Source: Chitinophagaceae bacterium
GTDB lineage: Bacteria; Bacteroidota; Bacteroidia; Chitinophagales; Chitinophagaceae
Direction of reading: 5' to 3'
DNA length: 64,000 nucleotides
Assembly (NCBI GenBank): GCA_020403425.1
Contig: JADBXR010000002.1
Coordinates: forward strand, 124,001-188,000
Shown here: positions 26,236 through 34,360 of the stretch, piece by piece
Numbering within the stretch: position 1 is the first letter of the stretch
How the letters are laid out: each line of letters starts with the position of its first letter
Notes under the pieces: model-generated
The model's database searches: none
What the model was told of the DNA's origin: nothing
Seen by the model: the letters and a program-made list of their open reading frames with translations, nothing else
Position numbers and translations under genes: made by a program

Positions 26236-29037
26236 ATGACCTTATTCAGATTCCTTATCGCTCCCCTGCTCCTGTTATCGCTGCAACTTTCTGCGCAGAG
26301 ATCAGACAAAGTACTTCCGGTAGATCCTGCCGTGAAGATCGGCAAACTGAAGAATGGGCTCACCTACTATATACGCCACAACCAGGAGCCCAGGAACCGG
26401 GCAGAGTTGCGACTGGTGGTGAATGCGGGTTCCGTGCTCGAAACAGACAAACAAGTGGGATTGGCCCATTTTGTGGAGCATATGAGTTTTAACGGAACAA
26501 AACATTTCAGGAAGAATGAACTGGTGAATTTCCTCGAAAGAAGCGGTGTGAATTTTGGTGCTGACCTGAACGCTTCCACTTCGTTCGATGAGACCATTTA
26601 TGAATTACAGGTTCCCACGGATAGTCCAATGGTATACCGGCAAGCCATGCAGATCCTGGAAGACTGGGCGCATGGTGTAAGTTTTGAGCCTGCTGAGATC
26701 GACAAAGAACGTGGCGTGATCGTGGAAGAATGGCGACTGGGTCGAGGTGCCGATGCCCGTCTGCGGGATAAATATTTTCCCATATTGCTGAAAGGTTCAC
26801 AATATGCCAAACGATTACCCATTGGCACAAAGGCGAATATCGATACGGCCCCTTATCAACAACTCATTTCCTATTATCAGGACTGGTATCGGCCAGACCT
26901 GCAGGCGGTGATCGTGGTAGGGGATGTTGATGTGACTGAAACAGAGAAGATGATCCGGGAACATTTTGAACATATCCCGGCTGCAGTGAATCCGAAAAAA
27001 AGGATCAAGTATCGCATTCCTGCACATGCCGAAACCCGTATTGCCGTTCTGACCGATGCGGAACAGCCCTACAATGTGATGCAGCTGTACTACACATTGC
27101 CACAGGCACCGGTAGTGAAGACAGAAATGCAATACCGGGCCGATATCATTCGCGGTCTGTTCAACCAGATGATGAACAGCCGGCTGGATGAGCTCTCCCA
27201 AAAACCTGATGCCCCCTTTCTTTTCGGAAGCAGCAGTTATGGAAGCTTCATCGGTGATAAAGACGCTTTCAGTCTGCTGGCCGTGGCAAAGACCGGGAAA
27301 GACATGACGGCTTCGATCCAAGCACTACTTACTGAAAACGAACGGGTAAAACAATATGGTTTTGTACAGACCGAACTGGACCGTGCAGTGAAGAACGTAT
27401 TATCCCGGATGGAAAATGCTTACAACGAACGCGACAAGACCAAGTCTGCAGAACTCCTGCAGGAACTGGTGGAACATTACCTGAAAGGCGAAGCCATTCC
27501 CGGCATCGCTTATGAATATGAGCTGTATCAGCAATTACTGCCCACGATCACACTTGCCGAAGTGAACAACCTGATCGGCCAGTGGATCAAACCCATCAAC
27601 CGTTCCCTGGTGATCACCGCACCTGAGAAAGAAAAAAAGAACCTGCCCTCGCAGGCAATGGTAATGGCACAACTGAACAAACCGTTGGGCAAACTGAAAC
27701 CTTATGTAGACAAGGTCACCACCTCACCCATACTGCCCGTAGACCCGGTGGCGGGCAAGGTGGTGAAAGAAAAAACCTATGAAGCCATCGGCACCACTGA
27801 GTGGTTATTGTCCAACGGTGCCCGTGTGGTGCTGAAACCCACCCGTTTCAAGAATGATGATATCCAGTTCTCCTGTATCAGCTGGGGTGGCACTTCTTTG
27901 TACGATGACAACGATTATATCAATGCTGCCAACGCTTCAGTAGTAGCTTCGGTGGGTGGCATCGGTAATATGGACATTCAACAATTACAAAAAGCCTTGA
28001 GTGGCAAAAACTGTTATGTATCCGCCTCTATTGCCAGTACCATGCAGGGTATGAACGGCAACAGTACAGTAAAGGATCTGGAAACAGCTTTGCAGTTGCT
28101 GCACGGCAGTTTTGTAGCGCCCCGAAAAGATTCCGTAATGTTCCAGGTGGTGATGCAGCAGTTCAAAGCCCAGTTGGAGAACAAGGATAAAGATCCGGGT
28201 TCTGTTTTTGCAGATTCCGTAGGTTATATCATGGGTAATTATCACCCTCGCCGCAAGCCATATACGGCAAATGATCTGCAGCGCATCAGTCTCGACAGGG
28301 CTTTTGCCATTTTCAAAGAACGTTTCAGCAATCCCGGACAGTTCTTATTCACTTTTGTCGGCAATTTCAATATCGACAGTATCAGACCGCTGATCGAAAA
28401 ATATGTGGCGTCCTTACCTGGCAGTCCGCAAAGGGAGACCTGGAAGGACGTGGGTATGCGTTACCCGGTAGGCCAGATCAGTAAACTGATCCGTAAGGGT
28501 AGGGAAAACAAGGCCAGTGTTCGTCTTTATTATACCGGCACGCTTGACCGTTACAATGAAACGGACGACCTGCAACTGGGGCAGTTGTGTAAAGCCCTTA
28601 GCATCAAACTGCGCGAAGTTTTGCGGGAGGATGCAGGTGGCGTATACGGCGTAGGGGTCAGTGGAGGTATCAGCCGGGAGCCGGTACCCAGTTACAGTAT
28701 CGGTATCCAGTTCGGCTGCGCACCTGAAAATGTAGACAAACTGGTAGCGTTGGTACAGGATGAGATCAAACATACCAAGGCCGCAGGCGTGGCACAGGCA
28801 AACGTGGATAAAGTGATCGCAGAACAGACCCGCAGCCTGGAGAACGAAGTAAAAGAGAACAGCTATTGGCGATTCAAACTGGAGCAACAATTCTTCAGGA
28901 ACGCAGACCCGCTGCAAATACTGGCTGCCCCCGAAAAGATAAAGCAGCTTACTGTAGAAAGGACCCGACAACTGGCCAACCAGTATTTTGACGGGAACAA
29001 TTTCGTAAAACTGGTATTGCTGCCTGAAGGCAAATGA
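26236..29037 (+). CDS. M16 family zinc protease, pitrilysin-like, exported
   Basis: 933 residues with a signal peptide (MTLFRFLIAPLLLLSLQLSAQ). The inverted zinc motif HxxEH is His78-Phe-Val-Glu-His82 in LAHFVEHMSFNGTKHF, with the downstream glutamate in EIDKERGVIVEEWR. Two M16 repeats follow: an active N-terminal one and a C-terminal one beginning around residue 515 (TTEWLLSNGARVVLKPTRFK) that lacks the zinc motif. The Arg-Tyr pair expected in the C-terminal half may be ENKASVRLYYTG/VYGVGVSGGI. Periplasmic peptide degradation is likely. Confidence 0.92.
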   Translation: MTLFRFLIAPLLLLSLQLSAQRSDKVLPVDPAVKIGKLKNGLTYYIRHNQEPRNRAELRLVVNAGSVLETDKQVGLAHFVEHMSFNGTKHFRKNELVNFLERSGVNFGADLNASTSFDETIYELQVPTDSPMVYRQAMQILEDWAHGVSFEPAEIDKERGVIVEEWRLGRGADARLRDKYFPILLKGSQYAKRLPIGTKANIDTAPYQQLISYYQDWYRPDLQAVIVVGDVDVTETEKMIREHFEHIPAAVNPKKRIKYRIPAHAETRIAVLTDAEQPYNVMQLYYTLPQAPVVKTEMQYRADIIRGLFNQMMNSRLDELSQKPDAPFLFGSSSYGSFIGDKDAFSLLAVAKTGKDMTASIQALLTENERVKQYGFVQTELDRAVKNVLSRMENAYNERDKTKSAELLQELVEHYLKGEAIPGIAYEYELYQQLLPTITLAEVNNLIGQWIKPINRSLVITAPEKEKKNLPSQAMVMAQLNKPLGKLKPYVDKVTTSPILPVDPVAGKVVKEKTYEAIGTTEWLLSNGARVVLKPTRFKNDDIQFSCISWGGTSLYDDNDYINAANASVVASVGGIGNMDIQQLQKALSGKNCYVSASIASTMQGMNGNSTVKDLETALQLLHGSFVAPRKDSVMFQVVMQQFKAQLENKDKDPGSVFADSVGYIMGNYHPRRKPYTANDLQRISLDRAFAIFKERFSNPGQFLFTFVGNFNIDSIRPLIEKYVASLPGSPQRETWKDVGMRYPVGQISKLIRKGRENKASVRLYYTGTLDRYNETDDLQLGQLCKALSIKLREVLREDAGGVYGVGVSGGISREPVPSYSIGIQFGCAPENVDKLVALVQDEIKHTKAAGVAQANVDKVIAEQTRSLENEVKENSYWRFKLEQQFFRNADPLQILAAPEKIKQLTVERTRQLANQYFDGNNFVKLVLLPEGK

Positions 29038-29052
29038 TCACGGCCTAACCAT

Positions 29053-29172
29053 TAAAAACACGGGAAGCAATACCCCGCACAGCTCCTGTAATGGCAGCAA
29101 GGTGGAACGCTGGTCGACCACTACCTGCCCGATATCCAGGAGGAAAACAACTGCTGTTAACGGTGTTTTTCA
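29053..29172 (+). ncRNA. Structured leader, possibly a decayed cobalamin-riboswitch-like element
   Basis: The 189-bp gap between the M16 gene and the Pr6Pr gene has end arms AAAAACACG and CGGTGTTTTT that can close a domain of about 115 nt. Inside, in the order known from cobalamin riboswitches, are GGGAAGC, CCCGCACAGC...CTGTAA, ACCACT and CCAGGAG. Key consensus pieces (GGTG after GGGAA, the full AGYCAGGAGACC box) are missing, so this is suggestive only. Confidence 0.2.
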
Positions 29173-29226
29173 CGAGGTCGGCGGGTAAAAAGATTTTACC
29201 TATATTACTCGCTTAAACGATTGACA

Positions 29227-29856
29227 ATGAATTCCTCCCTCCGGAATTATGCCTTCTTTGCCGCTGTCGTAACCTGGCTCTCGGTTTGGGTGCAATTCTA
29301 TTTTCTCATGGAGGGGCGCACAGGATCGATACTGGGAACTGTATCGCAGTTCTTGGGTTATTTCACGATCATTTCCAATATTGCTGTAGCAGCTTGTTTC
29401 ACCGGATTCTTTCTGAAAGGTGAATGGAAGAGCTTTTTAACCAGGCCGGGAACACAAAGTGCCGTAACGGTATATATCCTGGCCGTTGGCATCTTATATA
29501 ACCTTTTGTTACGTTCTATCTGGCATCCGCAGGGCCTGCAGCGGATCTCTGACGAGATCTTACATTCATTAAGTCCGCTGATGATGCTCTTTTTCTGGAT
29601 CGTGTATGTACCCAAGTTTACCCTTCAATGGCAAAACGTAAAGTACTGGCTTACACTACCGGTCGCTTATTTTTCCTATGTAATGGTGCGTGGCGCGATC
29701 ACCGGTTTCTATCCTTACCCTTTTATCAATGTTACCCGACTGGGTTATGCCAAAGTTATGATGAACGGTTGCTTGCTTCTCTTGGTTTTTGTGGTTCTAT
29801 CCTTAGTTTTGATCGGCATTGCAAAACGGCTGTCCCGAAAAGAAGCAGTTGCATAA
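29227..29856 (+). CDS. Pr6Pr family membrane protein
   Basis: 209 residues from the ATG at 29227; an in-frame TTG at 29221 is part of the leader. Six hydrophobic segments are visible. The N-terminal FLGYFTIISNIAVAACFTGFF and the central HSLSPLMMLFFWIVYVPK with YFSYVMVRGAITGFYPYPFINVTRLGY match the Pr6Pr/FAR-17a-AIG1-like six-helix family, whose eukaryotic relatives hydrolyse lipid esters. The bacterial function is unknown. Upstream lies AAACGATTG, a 9-base match to the kynU/kynA operator core. Confidence 0.75.
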   Translation: MNSSLRNYAFFAAVVTWLSVWVQFYFLMEGRTGSILGTVSQFLGYFTIISNIAVAACFTGFFLKGEWKSFLTRPGTQSAVTVYILAVGILYNLLLRSIWHPQGLQRISDEILHSLSPLMMLFFWIVYVPKFTLQWQNVKYWLTLPVAYFSYVMVRGAITGFYPYPFINVTRLGYAKVMMNGCLLLLVFVVLSLVLIGIAKRLSRKEAVA

Positions 29857-29880
29857 CATCTCATCCTTAACAATCATAGC

Positions 29881-30459
29881 ATGGTAACTGATGTCCAGAT
29901 ACTGGAATCCAAGATCCTGTCCGACAACTGGTATATCCTCAAGAAGCTCACCTATTCTTTCACCGATACGGATGGCAACCGACAAACACATGTACGCGAA
30001 GCCTATGACCGTGGTAATGGCGCAGCTATTCTGTTATTCAACCGGGAGCAGGGAACCGTTATTCTCACCCGGCAGTTCCGGCTACCCACATTCATCAACG
30101 GCAATGCCGACGGCATGATGATAGAAGTATGTGCGGGGTTACTGGACACGGATAACCCGGAAGACTGCATACGCCGCGAAACGGAAGAAGAGACCGGTTA
30201 CCAGGTAAAGGAAGTGCGCAAGGTCATGGAAGCGTATATGTCGCCCGGCTCCGTTACCGAGATTCTCTACCTGTTTGTGGCAGAATACAACAAACAGATG
30301 AAAGTACACGATGGTGGCGGATTGGAACATGAACAGGAGAACATAGAAGTGCTGGAGCTGACACTTGAAAAAGCGATGCAGATGGTGGCCAATGGCGAGA
30401 TCAAGGATGCCAAAACGATCATGCTGCTGCAATACGCCCGGTTGAACCATCTTGTGTAA
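29881..30459 (+). CDS. nudK: NudK-type NUDIX hydrolase (GDP-mannose pyrophosphatase-like)
   Basis: 192 residues. The Nudix box region AGLLDTDNPEDCIRRETEEETGY keeps the REtxEExG helix, and the surrounding EVCAGLLD and AYMSPGSVTEILYLFVAEYN blocks are those of the NudK subfamily, which cleaves GDP-mannose and related nucleotide sugars. The first glutamate of the canonical GX5E spacing is replaced here, as in other NudK proteins. It lies 24 bp after the Pr6Pr gene and heads a run of plus-strand genes. Confidence 0.85.
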   Translation: MVTDVQILESKILSDNWYILKKLTYSFTDTDGNRQTHVREAYDRGNGAAILLFNREQGTVILTRQFRLPTFINGNADGMMIEVCAGLLDTDNPEDCIRRETEEETGYQVKEVRKVMEAYMSPGSVTEILYLFVAEYNKQMKVHDGGGLEHEQENIEVLELTLEKAMQMVANGEIKDAKTIMLLQYARLNHLV

Positions 30460-30477
30460 AGAACTTAATCACTGTCC

Positions 30478-31032
30478 TTGAAGAAGATCCTTACCATCTG
30501 CGGCAGTACCCGAAAAGATTCTGTGAACAGCCATATCCTGGCTTTCATTGCCGAACGGTATGCCAGCCGGGCCTTGTTTACCCTATATGAGGGCATTGAC
30601 CAGCTCCCGCATTTCAATCCAGATCTTGACAGAGACCCTTTGCCAGAGACCGTGTTGCATTTCCGCAGACTCATCGGGGAAGCGGATGGGGTATTGATCT
30701 GCACGCCGGAATATGTGTTCAGTCTGCCCGGCAGTTTCAAGAATGCCATCGAATGGACGGTATCCACCACCCTGTTCACCAACAAACCTGCGGCACTGAT
30801 CACGGCTTCCTCCTCCGGGCAGAAAGCACAGGAGGCCCTTGATCTGGTAATGAAGACCGTAGGTGTACAACTTGGTGCCAAAGGGTCCTTATTGATATCG
30901 GCACCCAAAACCAAGATCAGTCCGGACGGACAGATTACGGATACCGCTACTGAAAAAGCCATCTGCGACCTGGCAGACGATTTTATCACACTCCTTAACC
31001 GCATAGGGCCCGACACCACATCAAAACCCTGA
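30478..31032 (+). CDS. NADPH-dependent FMN reductase family protein
   Basis: 184 residues from a TTG start (KKILTICGSTRKDSVNSH). No ATG occurs near the family's N-terminus, so a non-ATG start is required. Flavodoxin-like fold: GSTRKDSVN is the FMN phosphate loop, CTPEYVFSLPGSFKNAIEW the isoalloxazine-binding segment. ITASSSGQKAQEALDLVMKTVGVQL fits the second half. Relatives reduce FMN, quinones or azo dyes. It sits 18 bp after nudK. Confidence 0.85.
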   Translation: MKKILTICGSTRKDSVNSHILAFIAERYASRALFTLYEGIDQLPHFNPDLDRDPLPETVLHFRRLIGEADGVLICTPEYVFSLPGSFKNAIEWTVSTTLFTNKPAALITASSSGQKAQEALDLVMKTVGVQLGAKGSLLISAPKTKISPDGQITDTATEKAICDLADDFITLLNRIGPDTTSKP

Positions 31033-31078
31033 GAACACAGGTTACGGCACCCGGAATAAGCTCCCTATCTTTACCGAT

Positions 31079-31408
31079 ATGAACTGGATACTACTGATCA
31101 TAGCGGGATTATTCGAGGTCGGTTTTACTACCTGCCTGGCAAAAGCCCGCATCACCACCGGAACAAGTTCCCTGCTGTGGATCGCCGGATTTTTTATCAG
31201 CCTAAGCCTGAGCATGTATCTGCTGTATAAAGCCACCCAAACCCTGCCCATGGGTACGGCGTATGCTGTCTGGACAGGTATCGGGGCCGTAGGCACCGCC
31301 CTGATCGGGATCCTGTTCTTCAAGGAGCCGGCCGACTTCTGGCGGTTGTTCTTCATCAGCACACTGATCGCTTCCATTGCGGGATTGAAGCTGGTCTCGA
31401 CGCATTAA
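31079..31408 (+). CDS. Small multidrug resistance family exporter, Gdx/SugE subtype
   Basis: 109 residues, four membrane helices. The essential membrane glutamate lies in IAGLFEVGFTT, and MGTAYAVWTGIGAVGTALIGILFF is the signature of the guanidinium exporter (Gdx, formerly SugE) subtype and differs from EmrE-type drug exporters. The C-terminal GLKLVSTH also matches Gdx. Only 46 nt separate it from the preceding gene, so no guanidine riboswitch can fit there. Dual-topology homodimers are the norm for this family. Confidence 0.88.
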   Translation: MNWILLIIAGLFEVGFTTCLAKARITTGTSSLLWIAGFFISLSLSMYLLYKATQTLPMGTAYAVWTGIGAVGTALIGILFFKEPADFWRLFFISTLIASIAGLKLVSTH

Positions 31409-31462
31409 AGACCAGTCCGGAGCCGGATGTCCATATTTTTCGGCAGGATAGCCCCTGAATTG

Positions 31463-31470
31463 TACCTTTG
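31463..31470 (+). promoter_or_regulatory. -7 promoter element of the lipoprotein-crcB-ppa run
   Basis: TACCTTTG, a perfect TAnnTTTG box, 15 nt before the ATG of the lipoprotein gene at 31486. Confidence 0.5.
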
Positions 31471-31485
31471 AACCAAGAATTCACC

Positions 31486-31881
31486 ATGAAACAATTTACC
31501 TGGTTAGCTTTTATCCTGTTGGCGGCCTGCGGTGGCGGTTCCGAACCCTCCTCCTACCGAAAAGCCGAAGATGCGCTGGATGCGGGACGCGAATACGTGA
31601 ATGCCTGTTTACAGGGCGATTTCTCCAAAGCCGCATTCTATACGGTGGCAGATGAACCGAACCGCCAGTCACTGCAACAGACCGAGAAGAGTTACCGCGA
31701 GAAAGACAAGGAAGGACGACAGCAACTCAGGAATGCATCGATCAATATTCACGAAGTAAAAGACCTGACCGACAGCACCACAGAAATTCATTACAGCAAT
31801 TCATTCGATAAGACGTCCCATACCCTTCAGGTGGTAAAAAGAGACCAGACCTGGTTGGTAGACCTGGGAAAATCGCAATAA
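31486..31881 (+). CDS. Small exported lipoprotein, DUF4878-like
   Basis: 131 residues from the ATG at 31486; the ORF can be extended to a TTG at 31468, but that codon overlaps the end of the -7 box. The N-terminus MKQFTWLAFILLAACGGG contains a lipobox (LAAC). The mature part resembles the NTF2-like DUF4878 fold: DAGREYVNACLQGDFSKAAFYT, a charged helix, then paired strands (STTEIHYSNSF, HTLQVVKRDQTWLVDLGK). Function unknown. It is followed after 8 bp by crcB. Confidence 0.75.
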   Translation: MKQFTWLAFILLAACGGGSEPSSYRKAEDALDAGREYVNACLQGDFSKAAFYTVADEPNRQSLQQTEKSYREKDKEGRQQLRNASINIHEVKDLTDSTTEIHYSNSFDKTSHTLQVVKRDQTWLVDLGKSQ

Positions 31882-31889
31882 ACACAACC

Positions 31890-32252
31890 ATGCCAATGAA
31901 ACAACTGTTACTGGTAGGGCTGGGAGGTATGATCGGCTCTATGTTGCGCTATCTTACCGGACAGATGATCAGGCTGGAAAATTTCCCTTATGCCACATTT
32001 ACGGTAAACCTGCTCGGTTCATTACTGATCGGGGCCATTATGGGCTTTGCGGCCAGGCAGGAGGGCTTTACCAACTGGCGCTTGTTCCTGGCAACCGGTA
32101 TTTGTGGCGGCTTCACCACTTTTTCAGCTTTTGCCTGGGAAAATTTACAGTTGCTGGGACAGGAAAGATACGGGACATTTGCAGCGTACACCGGCGCTAC
32201 TCTGGTACTGGGCATCGGCGCAGTGGCCCTGGGCTATTGGTTAACCAAATAA
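31890..32252 (+). CDS. crcB: Fluoride channel Fluc/CrcB
   Basis: 120 residues with four membrane helices. Exports fluoride down its gradient. The family motifs GGMIGSMLRYLTGQ, FTVNLLGSLLIGAIMGF (with the central Asn) and TGICGGFTTFSAFAWE (the TM3 break with the phenylalanine box) are present. The true start could be the second ATG at 31896. It is followed after 16 bp by inorganic pyrophosphatase, an enzyme known to be inhibited by fluoride. No space is available for a fluoride riboswitch directly upstream. Confidence 0.93.
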   Translation: MPMKQLLLVGLGGMIGSMLRYLTGQMIRLENFPYATFTVNLLGSLLIGAIMGFAARQEGFTNWRLFLATGICGGFTTFSAFAWENLQLLGQERYGTFAAYTGATLVLGIGAVALGYWLTK

Positions 32253-32268
32253 AAAAGCAAGCAAACAT

Positions 32269-32817
32269 ATGCATACTCAGAATGTACTTCACCCCTGGCA
32301 CGGCGTTCCCTGCGGAGATAATGCCCCTAGGGTCGTAAATGCGGTCATCGAGATCCCGCAGGGCTCCCGTTGCAAATATGAGATAGACAAAGCCAGTGGT
32401 CTGCTGAAACTGGACAGAGTCATTTTCTCTTCCTTCTACTATCCTACCAACTACGGATTCATTCCACAGACCTATGGTGGCGATAAAGACCCGCTGGATA
32501 TCCTGGTGATCACTTCCCTGCCTGTACAACCACTGACCATCATGGAAGCCAAAGTGGTGGGGGTGATGCAGATGATCGACGGCGGCGACCCTGACGATAA
32601 GATCATTGCCGTAGCGGCCAACGATCCGGGTGTGAACCACTACAACAATATCGAGGAATTGCCCAAACACTTCTTCGACGAGTTGCGCCACTTCTTTGAA
32701 GAGTACAAAAAACTGGAGAACAAGACCGTAGTGGTGGAAGACTTTGGCGATAAGGCCCAGGCGCTTAGCATTATTGAAGAAGCCATCCGTTTTTATAAAG
32801 CAACTTTTGTAAAATAG
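32269..32817 (+). CDS. ppa: Inorganic pyrophosphatase, family I
   Basis: 182 residues. It hydrolyses pyrophosphate and so drives biosynthesis. The active-site blocks are IEIPQGSRCKYEIDKASGLLKLDR, YYPTNYGFIPQTYGGDKDPLDILV (with the DxDPxD-like metal ligands) and MIDGGDPDDKIIAV. C-terminal region VVVEDFGDKAQALSIIEEAI is typical. The coding frame begins with ATG at 32269, 16 bp after crcB. Confidence 0.95.
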   Translation: MHTQNVLHPWHGVPCGDNAPRVVNAVIEIPQGSRCKYEIDKASGLLKLDRVIFSSFYYPTNYGFIPQTYGGDKDPLDILVITSLPVQPLTIMEAKVVGVMQMIDGGDPDDKIIAVAANDPGVNHYNNIEELPKHFFDELRHFFEEYKKLENKTVVVEDFGDKAQALSIIEEAIRFYKATFVK

Positions 32818-32852
32818 CCAGCTGGACCATCTTGTCAACCAAACCCAAACAA

Positions 32853-33302
32853 ATGACCCTTACCACACTGATCTTATTGCTGATCGTAGGATTGGCCGCG
32901 GGCTTTTTAAGCGGACTTATCGGAATTGGTGGGGGGATCATCATTGTTCCGGCGCTGGTACTGTTCCTGGGTTTCTCGCAAAAACTGGCACAGGGCACAT
33001 CATTGGGGATCCTGCTGTTACCGGTGGGTATCCTGGCGGTGATCCAGTATTACAAACAGGGTTACCTGAATGTAAATTATGTGGCCATCATTGCATCGGC
33101 CTTTGTGCTGGGCAGTTTTCTAGGCAGTAAACTGGCTTTGTCGATGAACGATGAGAAAATGAAAAAGGTATTTGCCATTGTCCTGATGATGATCGCAGTG
33201 AAAATGCTGTTTTTCGATAAGCCCAAATCCCCGGCAACCAAAACATCCGGGACGGCAGCAACAAATATTCAACAAACCGGTCAGGGTTTTGGGGTAAAAT
33301 GA
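32853..33302 (+). CDS. Half-size TSUP (TauE/SafE) family permease
   Basis: 149 residues from the ATG at 32853; the TTG at 32832 is an upstream extension. About half the length of typical TSUP proteins: only one repeat is present, with AGFLSGLIGIGGGIIIVPALVLFLGFSQKLAQGTSLGILLLPVG as the signature and four membrane helices. A C-terminal tail of about 25 residues rich in Thr, Ala and Gln follows. It would have to work as a dimer. Substrate unknown; the family moves sulfite, sulfonates or other organosulfur anions. Confidence 0.8.
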   Translation: MTLTTLILLLIVGLAAGFLSGLIGIGGGIIIVPALVLFLGFSQKLAQGTSLGILLLPVGILAVIQYYKQGYLNVNYVAIIASAFVLGSFLGSKLALSMNDEKMKKVFAIVLMMIAVKMLFFDKPKSPATKTSGTAATNIQQTGQGFGVK

Positions 33303-33321
33303 TTTCTCCCCCCTATCTTTG
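33288..33321 (+). promoter_or_regulatory. Promoter of the 51-residue membrane peptide
   Basis: TTTG (33288-33291), 22-nt spacer, TATCTTTG (33314-33321). It lies across the end of the TSUP gene and 14 nt before the small ORF's ATG. Confidence 0.6.
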
Positions 33322-33335
33322 CCAAAATTTAACAC

Positions 33336-33491
33336 ATGGAAGAAGTAAAACAATCAAAAGGAAAATACTGGGCGCTTTGTTTTGTATGGCTCGCAGCCAT
33401 GATCACATTATTAGTCGTGTACCGCGAGTTTTTCTGGCTGGCACTGCCCGGCACCGTTACTTATTTTGCCAAAGCCATGGACCTGATCTAG
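33336..33491 (+). CDS. 51-residue single-span membrane peptide
   Basis: ATG at 33336, TAG at 33489. The product has a basic N-terminus (MEEVKQSKGKYWALCF), a hydrophobic stretch with several Trp and Phe (WLAAMITLLVVYREFFWLALPG) and a short tail ending AKAMDLI. It has its own consensus promoter and is followed by a terminator, which argues that it is real. I do not recognise it; similar short proteins are usually left out of annotations. Confidence 0.6.
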   Translation: MEEVKQSKGKYWALCFVWLAAMITLLVVYREFFWLALPGTVTYFAKAMDLI

Positions 33492-33515
33492 AACGATTCT
33501 TATCATCTATTGTAT

Positions 33516-33545
33516 AAAAAAAGCATCCCGGCGGGTTGCTTTTTT
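33516..33545. terminator. Bidirectional terminator between small ORF and NlpC/P60 gene
   Basis: AAAAAAAGCA-T-CCC, loop GGC, GGG-T-TGCTTTTTT. A-tract and T-tract on either side let it work for both converging genes. Confidence 0.85.
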
Positions 33546-33561
33546 ATTGGGACCAGGTCTG

Positions 33562-34329
33562 TTAAAAACCCGGCATATATCGTTTTACAATGCGAAGTCT
33601 GTGGGTACGCTCTCCGGTATCCGTGTTAATGATACCCATATTATCGATCCTGTCTATACGGACCTTACCGGCAGCATGGATGATGGTATCCGGTGAAAAC
33701 AGGATGCCCACATGAGTGATCCGGCCTTCCTCATTATCAAAAAAAGCCAGGTCGCCACAAACCGCTTCCTGCAGAAAACCCACTACCTCTCCTTTTTCTG
33801 CCTGCTGATAAGCATCTCTAGGCAAGCGGATATTGAAAAAACGGAATAACTGCTGCGTAAAACCGCTGCAGTCGATGCCGTAAATAGACCTTCCTCCCCA
33901 GAGATAGGGAGTATTGATATACTGGATGGCCAGTGAGCGGATCGCATCTTCTGCAAAAACAGCCTCACGTGTGTCCCATACTTTGCCGAGATATACAATA
34001 TTGTGTTCACCAATATGGGCCTTATTGTTGGAGAAGATCCCCAGGGAGGTTCCCAGCGATAAATGCAGCGGTTGCCCGTTAATGGCGGCCAGGTTTTGCC
34101 ATTCAGGTGCTATCAGGGTGTTATCCGGTTGTACGATCGAAGGTTCCACAACCATCAACTGGCTCGACTGGCACCATCCTTCATATCCGTCATATACACA
34201 GCGGATGCGGGTGAACTGTTTGCCCTCTTCCAGCACTTCGGCCAATTCGCCGAACAATAACTGGCTTACCATCTCTGAACGATGTGCTTCTTCTTTCCTG
34301 AGCGGGGCGGCGGGAACCATGCAAACCAT
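33562..34329 (-). CDS. NlpC/P60 family peptidase (C40), YkfC-like
   Basis: 255 residues from the ATG at 34329 (MVCMVPAAPLRKEEAHRSEMVSQLLFGE); the frame opens slightly upstream at 34338. The N-terminal half contains SH3b-like domains (LEEGKQFTRIRCVYDGYEGWCQSSQL). The C-terminal NlpC/P60 domain has the catalytic cysteine in YGIDCSGFTQQLFRFF, the first histidine in ITHVGILF, and the third polar residue around IIHAAGKVRID. Members cleave gamma-D-glutamyl-diaminopimelate bonds of murein peptides. No signal peptide, so cytoplasmic recycling of murein peptides is likely. Divergent from the sigma factor gene only 31 bp away. Confidence 0.88.
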   Translation of the reverse strand: MVCMVPAAPLRKEEAHRSEMVSQLLFGELAEVLEEGKQFTRIRCVYDGYEGWCQSSQLMVVEPSIVQPDNTLIAPEWQNLAAINGQPLHLSLGTSLGIFSNNKAHIGEHNIVYLGKVWDTREAVFAEDAIRSLAIQYINTPYLWGGRSIYGIDCSGFTQQLFRFFNIRLPRDAYQQAEKGEVVGFLQEAVCGDLAFFDNEEGRITHVGILFSPDTIIHAAGKVRIDRIDNMGIINTDTGERTHRLRIVKRYMPGF

Positions 34330-34360
34330 AAAAACCATAGTACGAATTTGCGGTCAAGAT

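Noticed and set aside
33914-34360. N-terminal extension of the sigma factor frame by 149 codons
   Set aside because: It is antisense to the NlpC/P60 gene, has no sigma-factor features, and the protein motif starts at MEFYHTRI (34361).
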